Source: Lacrimispora amygdalina
GTDB taxonomy: Bacteria > Bacillota > Clostridia > Lachnospirales > Lachnospiraceae
Direction: 5' to 3'
DNA: 46,598 bases
Assembly: GCF_003432035.1 (NCBI RefSeq)
Contig: NZ_QOHO01000036.1
Coordinates: 1 to 46,598 of the forward strand
Of this stretch, positions 41,706 through 46,598 are shown one piece after another. How positions within the stretch are numbered: the stretch's first letter is position 1; each line of letters opens with the position of its first letter. The notes under the pieces were generated by a model that worked only from the letters and a program-made list of their open reading frames with translations, was not told the DNA's origin and did no database searches. The position numbers and the translations under genes are program-made.

Positions 41706-42455
41706 CTAGAGCTTCATGATCTTTTTTTCTTCTAAACTGGATATGCCTTCGGGTGTATGGGTGGAGAGATAGACAGTAGGATTTTCGTTTATAAACGTAC
41801 GAACCTTTAATAGCGTATCTCTGGCAGCTTCAAGATCTTCAAAGACTACAGACAGGCGGTTTTCCTTTAAGGCAGCATCTGTATAAGTGATATCACCATG
41901 TATGAGATAAAACAGTCCGTCAGTTTCCGCCACAACAATGCTGTTGCCCTTTGTATGTCCTGGTGCAGGCAGGAAATAGACTCCGTCTGTGATCTTTTCG
42001 CTGGCATCGAAGTTATGATAGGGGCCATCCTTAAATGATACAGGAACAATATGATCGCCGCTTAACTTTAAGGCCTCAGCCTCAGCCTGGGATAGATAGA
42101 TTTTTGCGTTGGGGAAGCTTCTGAGTTCACCGGAATGGTCCGGATGCTTGTGGGTCAGAAGAATCCGGGTAACATCTTCCGGCTGGTAGCCCAGCATGGA
42201 AAGAGCAGTTACATAGTCATGAATCCGTTTTCCCTGGTAGATTTTCTGGCCTTCCTTAGCAGGGGTGTCAGGGACCTCCCTGGGAACTCCGGTATCAATC
42301 AGGATGACCTCACTTCCTGTATCAATGAGATAATTCTGAAGGCTGGATTCATAGGTTTTACTTTCATCAAAAACCGGTTCACTGACTCCGCCTCCCATTG
42401 CGAAGGGTTGTGTCATAAAACCTCCCTCATATAATTTAACAGCTTTAATTTTCAT
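41706..42455 (-). CDS. MBL-fold metallohydrolase, lactonase-like
   Basis: A 249-residue metallo-beta-lactamase-fold enzyme. The zinc motif is THKHPDHSG (about residues 100-108), with the later His in APGHTKGN, Asp in HGDITYTD and His in YLSTHTPEG. The layout, including the N-terminal LIDTGVPRE segment, resembles N-acyl-homoserine-lactone lactonases and related lactone hydrolases. The true substrate is unknown. GGGAGG-like sequence upstream; it starts 50 bases after gpx2 and lies 68 bases before the BBE oxidase gene. Confidence 0.88.
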   Translation of the reverse strand: MKIKAVKLYEGGFMTQPFAMGGGVSEPVFDESKTYESSLQNYLIDTGSEVILIDTGVPREVPDTPAKEGQKIYQGKRIHDYVTALSMLGYQPEDVTRILLTHKHPDHSGELRSFPNAKIYLSQAEAEALKLSGDHIVPVSFKDGPYHNFDASEKITDGVYFLPAPGHTKGNSIVVAETDGLFYLIHGDITYTDAALKENRLSVVFEDLEAARDTLLKVRTFINENPTVYLSTHTPEGISSLEEKKIMKL

Positions 42456-42505
42456 GTGAATACTTCCTTTCCTGCTCTTTGGGCTTTTTATTTAATCCGC
42501 ATATA

Positions 42506-42979
42506 TTATAAAAGTGCGAGAATATCTTTTTCCAGTTTTTCCGGCTTATCGGTAGGTGCATAACGGTTTGTTACGTTCCCGTTTTTATCAACCAGGAATT
42601 TTGTGAAATTCCATTTAATTTTGGAACCGAGAATTCCGGGCTGCTGAGATTTCAAATAGGAATATAAAGGGGATTCTCCGGGACCATTTACTTCAATCTT
42701 TGCAAACTGGGGAAAAGAAACTTCGTAGTTCATGGTACAAAACTGATGAATTTCTTCCTCTGTTCCAGGGGCCTGATGACCGAACTGATTGCACGGGAAA
42801 TCAAGAATTTCAAATCCCTTATCCTTATAATTTCGATAAAGGGCTTCCAAGCCTTTATATTGGGGAGTAAACCCACAGCCTGTCGCAGTGTTTACAATCA
42901 GCAATGTTTTTCCTTTGTACTGGGACAGAGTAACAGGAGTTCCTTTTCTGTCTTTAACTGTGATATCGTATAAATTCAT
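42506..42979 (-). CDS. Glutathione peroxidase-family thiol peroxidase 2
   Basis: A 157-residue paralogue of the peroxidase at 39201-39746. It retains C35 (NTATGCGFTP), FPCNQFGHQAPG and KWNFTKFLVD, and the resolving-Cys context FCTMNYEVSFPQF. It is the standard bacterial length, lacking the extra segment of copy 1. It is the first gene of a minus-strand set with the MBL hydrolase and BBE oxidase, and its promoter is overlapped by an OhrR-like operator. Confidence 0.94.
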   Translation of the reverse strand: MNLYDITVKDRKGTPVTLSQYKGKTLLIVNTATGCGFTPQYKGLEALYRNYKDKGFEILDFPCNQFGHQAPGTEEEIHQFCTMNYEVSFPQFAKIEVNGPGESPLYSYLKSQQPGILGSKIKWNFTKFLVDKNGNVTNRYAPTDKPEKLEKDILALL

Positions 42980-43015
42980 ATCTGCTACCTCGCAATTCGA
43001 TTTATTTATTTTAAT

Positions 43016-43041
43016 AAATTAAATTGTACACAATTAAATTT
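43016..43041. promoter_or_regulatory. OhrR-like operator overlapping the gpx2 promoter
   Basis: The arms AAATTAAATTGT (43016-43027) and ACAATTAAATTT (43030-43041) form a near-perfect palindrome with an AC centre (22 of 26 positions symmetric). It strongly resembles the Bacillus OhrR operator, as I remember it. It covers the gpx2 -10 and part of the spacer, a repressor position. Confidence 0.65.
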
Positions 43042-43051
43042 GAAAAGTCAA
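43023..43051 (-). promoter_or_regulatory. Predicted promoter of gpx2
   Basis: On the minus strand TTGACT (43051-43046), 17 bases, TACAAT (43028-43023). Confidence 0.7.
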
Positions 43052-43070
43052 TAGTTTTTTATAATAAAAA

Positions 43071-43126
43071 GAAAAGACGCATTTCTGACCATTGGGGCAT
43101 TCCTTTGCGGTCATATGCGTCTTTTC
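43071..43126 (-). terminator. Terminator after the PAS-GGDEF-HD-GYP gene
   Basis: GAAAAGACGCAT (43071-43082) pairs with ATGCGTCTTTTC (43115-43126), with inner TGACC/GGTCA. On the minus strand the T-rich tail follows. Confidence 0.85.
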
Positions 43127-43136
43127 TTCTATTTTG

Positions 43137-45680
43137 TTAAAAAATATGATTGAGATTTAAAAAAATATTAACAATAAACGGGTCGAACTGGGTTCCGGAG
43201 CAGCGGCCAATTTCATCCATCGCGGTCCTGGAATCCATCGCTTTCCGATAGGAGCGGTTATTGGTCATGGCATCGTAAGCATCGGCTACTGCAAGAATCC
43301 GGCATAGAAGCGGGATGTCAGTCCCTTTTATGCCTCTGGGGTACCCAGTGCCATCCCATCGTTCATGATGGGAGAGAATGTATTCGGATACAGTGGAAAG
43401 CTCAGGTGTGTTCTGGGCAATCCGGTAGCCGATTTCCGGATGGCGCATCATTTCTTTCCATTCTTCGTTATTTAAAGGCCCTGGTTTATTTAAAGTTTCT
43501 ATATTGACGCCTACCTTACCGATATCATGAAGAATAGCTAATAGAGACAGCTCATTTTTATCCTCAGTTGACAGATTCAGCTTGTCAGCAATTGCCATGC
43601 AGTAGGTTTCCAGCCGTACTGCATGTTCTTCTGTTTCCATACTTTTTTCATAAAGAGTGGCCAGGAGTGTTGTAATAATGCTGTTGCGGTAGCTTTTTCC
43701 CTCCAGCAGTTTTTTATGATACATTTTCTCCTCCGCTTTTTGAAGAGACTGACTGAGTGACTGGGTCATGTCTTCTTTTACATCAAAGCCCATTGCGACA
43801 CTGACCTCCAGCGGGAGCCGGTCACTTTTGCGGAAGGCTTCTTCCAGTCTGCTTATAATGTCCTGGGCCTTCCGGTGATCGGTATGAGGCAGCAGAATCA
43901 GAAATTCGTCCCCGCCCCACCTGGCAGCAATGCCTGTATTATGGAGGCTGTACTGAAGTGTTTTGGCAACCTCTGTTAATAAGAGGTCTCCGGTTTTATG
44001 CCCAAATACATCATTAATGACTTTCAAACCGTTCACATCTCCCATAATAATTGCAATGGGAAGCTGGCTGGTCTGATCCATTCGGTTTAATTCTTCTTCC
44101 ATATATCTTCGGTTGAATATCTGGGTCAGGGGATCATGATAGCTTAAATAAAGAATGCGTTCCTGCTGGCGTTTCTCCTGGCTGACATCCCGAAATACCA
44201 TGACGACTCCGTATACATGCCCGCTTTCATCCCGTATGGGAGCGGCACTGTCCGCAATGGGAATGAAGTTCCCATTTTTATTTAAAAGCACGGTATGATT
44301 AGCAAGACCAACAATCATTCCTGTTTCCAGCACTGCACTGATGGGATTTGGTACAATGTTTCCGGTAGTTTCATTACGAAGATCAAAGATTTCCATAAAT
44401 GATTTAGAATAGGCTTCCTTTGTACTCCAGCCGGTAATTTCTTCAGCTGCCTGGTTTAAATAGGTTATTTTTCCATCCAGATCGGTTGTTACAACTCCAT
44501 CCCCGATGGAATTTAAAGTAACGCTGAGCATCTCTTTTTCCCGGTAAAGATCATCTCTGTACTGCTCCCTGTCTGATACATCAAAAATAATGGAATAAAG
44601 TCTGGTATTGTCTCCATAAGTGACAGGGCTGGAGTATACATCTACCATTTTTATTTCACCGCTCTTTAAACGGTGTGGAAACAGAAAATACTGCCGTTCC
44701 CGGTTAAATGCCTGAATGCGCAGCTGTCTGGTGGAGTCATTGGACAGAGTATTGATCTCATCAATACACATACGAAGCATCTCTTCTTTGGTATAGCCGT
44801 AAAATGAACAGGCCTGAGGGTTGGCATCCAGGATTTTTCCGGAAGCAGCGTCAATGATCAGCATGATGGCAGAATGCTCCGTAAACATGGAGTTAAAATT
44901 CTTAAGCAGCTGTTCTTTTTCCTCTTTCAGCCGTTTCAGTTCGGTGATATCCAGGCGGGAGCCAATGATATAGGAGATCTTATCATCTTCCTTTACCGGA
45001 GTAAGGCGTACAAGCCAGTCTCTGGTGCCTTCAGGAAAATCTACGGTTTCTTCATATGTCAGACCTTTTCCGGACGCAATGCACCGCTCATAACTCTCTT
45101 TTAAAGCAGTGCCTACCTTCTCTCCCAGAACTTCAACAGGGGTCTTACCAAACATTGGTGTTGTAATACCGGTCATCTGCTGGTGTAATGAATTATTTTT
45201 TATATAACGGAATTCTCCGTCTTTGTAGGCAGCCAGAAATAGTGCGTCCTGCGTGCTGTTAAAAAAGATATCAATATCCCGCATCAGTTTTTCATTTGTT
45301 TCCTTTACGTTATGAAGCTCACCTACCAGCTCTGTAATGTCGTCAAAAATTGTAATCATTGTGTTGGGATCAGGATAGCTTAAAGTCACCTTGTAATAAT
45401 GATTATCGGCTTTCATGATTGAATTCTGTTCCTGATTCCATTGATCCGGATTTTTATAAAAATTAAACCAGGCAGGTTGGTCAGATGCAGAATGAAGAAT
45501 CAGGGATATACTCTGCTGCAGGGCATCTTCTTCTTTTAAATTCAGATAGCGTAAAAATGTATCATTCGCCTCTGTAAGAATATAATCCTTTGTATGGGAA
45601 TCATCTTTAAACAGGATGGTGTGGCGGGCATAGCCCAACGGCAGCTGCATAAAAGCCTGATCGAAAGGTTCTTTTGTCAT
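43137..45680 (-). CDS. Multi-PAS GGDEF and HD-GYP cyclic-di-GMP signalling protein
   Basis: An 847-residue cytosolic protein without membrane segments. Four PAS-like domains fill about residues 10-500 (the last with DGVVTTDLDGKITYLNQAAEEITGW). A GGDEF domain with intact motif AARWGGDEFLILLPH (about residue 587) but no RxxD I-site follows. The C-terminal HD-GYP phosphodiesterase domain has LLAILHDIGKVGVN (about 716), LSHHERWDGTGYPRG (about 778) and AVADAYDAMTNNRSYRKAM. It could both make and break cyclic di-GMP, with PAS domains sensing internal signals; which activity dominates cannot be told. No clear promoter is seen. Confidence 0.92.
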   Translation of the reverse strand: MTKEPFDQAFMQLPLGYARHTILFKDDSHTKDYILTEANDTFLRYLNLKEEDALQQSISLILHSASDQPAWFNFYKNPDQWNQEQNSIMKADNHYYKVTLSYPDPNTMITIFDDITELVGELHNVKETNEKLMRDIDIFFNSTQDALFLAAYKDGEFRYIKNNSLHQQMTGITTPMFGKTPVEVLGEKVGTALKESYERCIASGKGLTYEETVDFPEGTRDWLVRLTPVKEDDKISYIIGSRLDITELKRLKEEKEQLLKNFNSMFTEHSAIMLIIDAASGKILDANPQACSFYGYTKEEMLRMCIDEINTLSNDSTRQLRIQAFNRERQYFLFPHRLKSGEIKMVDVYSSPVTYGDNTRLYSIIFDVSDREQYRDDLYREKEMLSVTLNSIGDGVVTTDLDGKITYLNQAAEEITGWSTKEAYSKSFMEIFDLRNETTGNIVPNPISAVLETGMIVGLANHTVLLNKNGNFIPIADSAAPIRDESGHVYGVVMVFRDVSQEKRQQERILYLSYHDPLTQIFNRRYMEEELNRMDQTSQLPIAIIMGDVNGLKVINDVFGHKTGDLLLTEVAKTLQYSLHNTGIAARWGGDEFLILLPHTDHRKAQDIISRLEEAFRKSDRLPLEVSVAMGFDVKEDMTQSLSQSLQKAEEKMYHKKLLEGKSYRNSIITTLLATLYEKSMETEEHAVRLETYCMAIADKLNLSTEDKNELSLLAILHDIGKVGVNIETLNKPGPLNNEEWKEMMRHPEIGYRIAQNTPELSTVSEYILSHHERWDGTGYPRGIKGTDIPLLCRILAVADAYDAMTNNRSYRKAMDSRTAMDEIGRCSGTQFDPFIVNIFLNLNHIF

Positions 45681-45962
45681 AATGGGACCCCCTTTGCCTT
45701 ATTGAAAATATTGTCTTAAATGGTAAATATTTGTAATAAAATAATATCAGATGTTTATTGCAAATGCAACGGAAAGGAAATGAATCAATGTGCATGTACA
45801 ATATTAAATTGCCGGACAGAGGTTATGTGAATAAGAGAAAGGCAGAGTGGGATTAAGGATGATAAATATAAAAAAAATTAAATTATATCAGGTTGACAGG
45901 TACTTTTCTAATATTTTCATCATAAAATAAGACAAATTGTTTAATTGAAAGGCAGTATTATT
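45681..45962. other. AT-rich gap between the PAS-GGDEF-HD-GYP gene and the LysM gene
   Basis: About 280 bases between divergent genes. A TTGACA lies at 45893-45898, but no -10 is at proper distance. A short TTGCA/TGCAA inverted repeat lies near 45754. Nothing else is recognisable. Confidence 0.4.
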
Positions 45963-46598
45963 ATGACTTCTTGCCCTGAAGGATTGTTTTCCTATACGAT
46001 TCAATCCGGAGATACCCTTTGGCTGATATCCAGACGCCACTATACCACGGTTGAAGCGATTATGGCAGCAAATCCTGGTATCAATCCAGGCAATCTCCAG
46101 GTTGGACAGATGATCTGTATTCCATCAGGAAACAGAGCTGCCCAGCCGGCGCAACCGACCCAGCCGGCGCAGCCACGGATGCAGCCAACCCAGCCGGCGC
46201 AGCCGGCGCAACCGGCGCAACCGACCCAGCCAGCGCAGCCACGGATGCAACCGACCCAGCCGGCGCAGCCACGGATGCAGCCGACCCAGCCAGCGCAGCC
46301 CGGCGCAACCGACCCAGCCAGCCCAACCGGCGCAGCCGCGGATGCAACCAATGCAACCGGCGCAGCCGCAGATGCAGCCGACCCAGCCGGCGCAGCCGCA
46401 GATGCAACCAATGCAACCGGCGCAGCCGCAGATGCAGCCGACTCAGCCGGCGCAGCCGAAGATGCAGACAAACCACCACGGGTCAGACAGGGATGCAGCC
46501 GACCCAGCCGCAGCAGCCACCGATGCAACCGAACCAGCCGATACCTCCAACGAAGCAGCAGACTCCGACAACCCACCTACACCAACACCACGCAACGT
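45963..46598 (+). CDS. LysM protein with Gln/Pro-rich tandem repeats (runs off the window)
   Basis: The first 54 residues are one LysM domain (YTIQSGDTLWLISRR, then MAANPGINPGNLQVGQMICIP), preceded by MTSCPEG, a pattern typical of small clostridial LysM proteins. LysM binds peptidoglycan or chitin-like glycans. No signal peptide is visible. From about residue 60 the protein is low-complexity repeat rich in QP. The frame stays open to the window edge (212 codons), but its repeat composition changes at codon 113 from Gln/Pro-rich to Ala/Asp-rich, an apparent +1 frame change, with another at 46490-46492. The start rests on a weak ribosome site (GAAAGG). Confidence 0.7.
   Translation, partial: MTSCPEGLFSYTIQSGDTLWLISRRHYTTVEAIMAANPGINPGNLQVGQMICIPSGNRAAQPAQPTQPAQPRMQPTQPAQPAQPAQPTQPAQPRMQPTQPAQPRMQPTQPAQPGATDPASPTGAAADATNATGAAADAADPAGAAADATNATGAAADAADSAGAAEDADKPPRVRQGCSRPSRSSHRCNRTSRYLQRSSRLRQPTYTNTTQR
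46140..46565 (+). repeat. GC-rich tandem repeat encoding a QPAQPxMQPT-type motif
   Basis: Imperfect units of about 24-30 bases, for example coding QPAQPRMQPT, recur from 46140. Their base composition is far richer in G+C than the rest of the window. The reading frame that gives the Gln/Pro motif moves by +1 after a CCC at 46299-46301 and again after a GGG at 46490-46492. All frames are nearly stop-free here, including the opposite strand. Confidence 0.85.

Noticed and set aside
46140-46565. CRISPR array
   Set aside because: The repeats are short, contiguous, coding and without unique spacers.
46040-46576. Long Leu/Ala/Arg-rich open frames on the minus strand across the repeat
   Set aside because: They are antisense to the LysM gene's GC-rich repeat, whose period leaves all frames free of stops. 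They have no ribosome site or recognisable domain.

Overview
The window reads as chromosomal DNA from an anaerobic, endospore-forming Firmicute, most likely a Lachnospiraceae / Clostridium cluster XIVa member. This rests on the conserved sporulation-linked cluster nusB-xseA-xseB-ispA-dxs-tlyA-nadK-argR-recN-spoIVB ... spo0A, on Clostridia-type families (DUF5721, CmpB-type membrane protein, DegV, TIGR01212 radical SAM), on strong AGGAGG ribosome sites and on moderate GC. The species is an inference. I saw no rRNA, tRNA, CRISPR array, insertion sequence or prophage gene.

Layout. (1) 1-1.6 kb: the tail of an unknown gene and a membrane diguanylate cyclase. (2) 1.6-15.3 kb: a long plus-strand run of housekeeping genes (transcription, DNA repair, isoprenoids, rRNA methylation, NADP, arginine control) leading into the sporulation genes spoIVB and spo0A. 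Between these two, on the opposite strand, sit an OPT-family transporter and a PqqD-like protein, translationally coupled. (3) 15.3-21.3 kb: glycogen synthase, an HD protein, a DUF212/PAP2-like membrane protein, a CmpB-like membrane protein, then maf, a HAD phosphatase, a PrsA-like foldase lipoprotein and a small membrane protein. (4) 21.3-33.1 kb: M18 aminopeptidase, DUF5721, htpG, degV, a CapA-like protein, a radical SAM protein, galactokinase, a cytidylate kinase-like protein and a second membrane diguanylate cyclase. Most have their own promoter and terminator.

(5) 33.1-43.0 kb is the most distinctive part: a redox and stress island. It holds DUF134; a four-domain CoA-disulfide reductase/rhodanese/TusA/DsrE fusion behind a CRP/FNR-like class II promoter; a MarR-led operon with two nitroreductases, an ABM monooxygenase and an FMN reductase; glutathione peroxidase 1 with OhrR; and a minus-strand set of glutathione peroxidase 2, an MBL-fold lactonase-like hydrolase and a BBE-type FAD oxidase. 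A sequence resembling the known OhrR operator overlaps the gpx2 promoter and a weaker copy lies before gpx1. I infer an OhrR-controlled peroxide circuit in which peroxidases replace the usual Ohr protein, possibly linked to an oxidase-lactonase pair.

(6) 43.1-46.6 kb: a large cytosolic PAS-GGDEF-HD-GYP protein, and at the right edge a LysM protein whose Gln/Pro-rich tandem repeat runs off the window and carries two apparent +1 frame changes.

The two membrane cyclases and the PAS-GGDEF-HD-GYP protein give this window three cyclic-di-GMP-type signalling proteins. Function calls come from motif recognition by eye; promoters and operators are pattern matches without experimental support.
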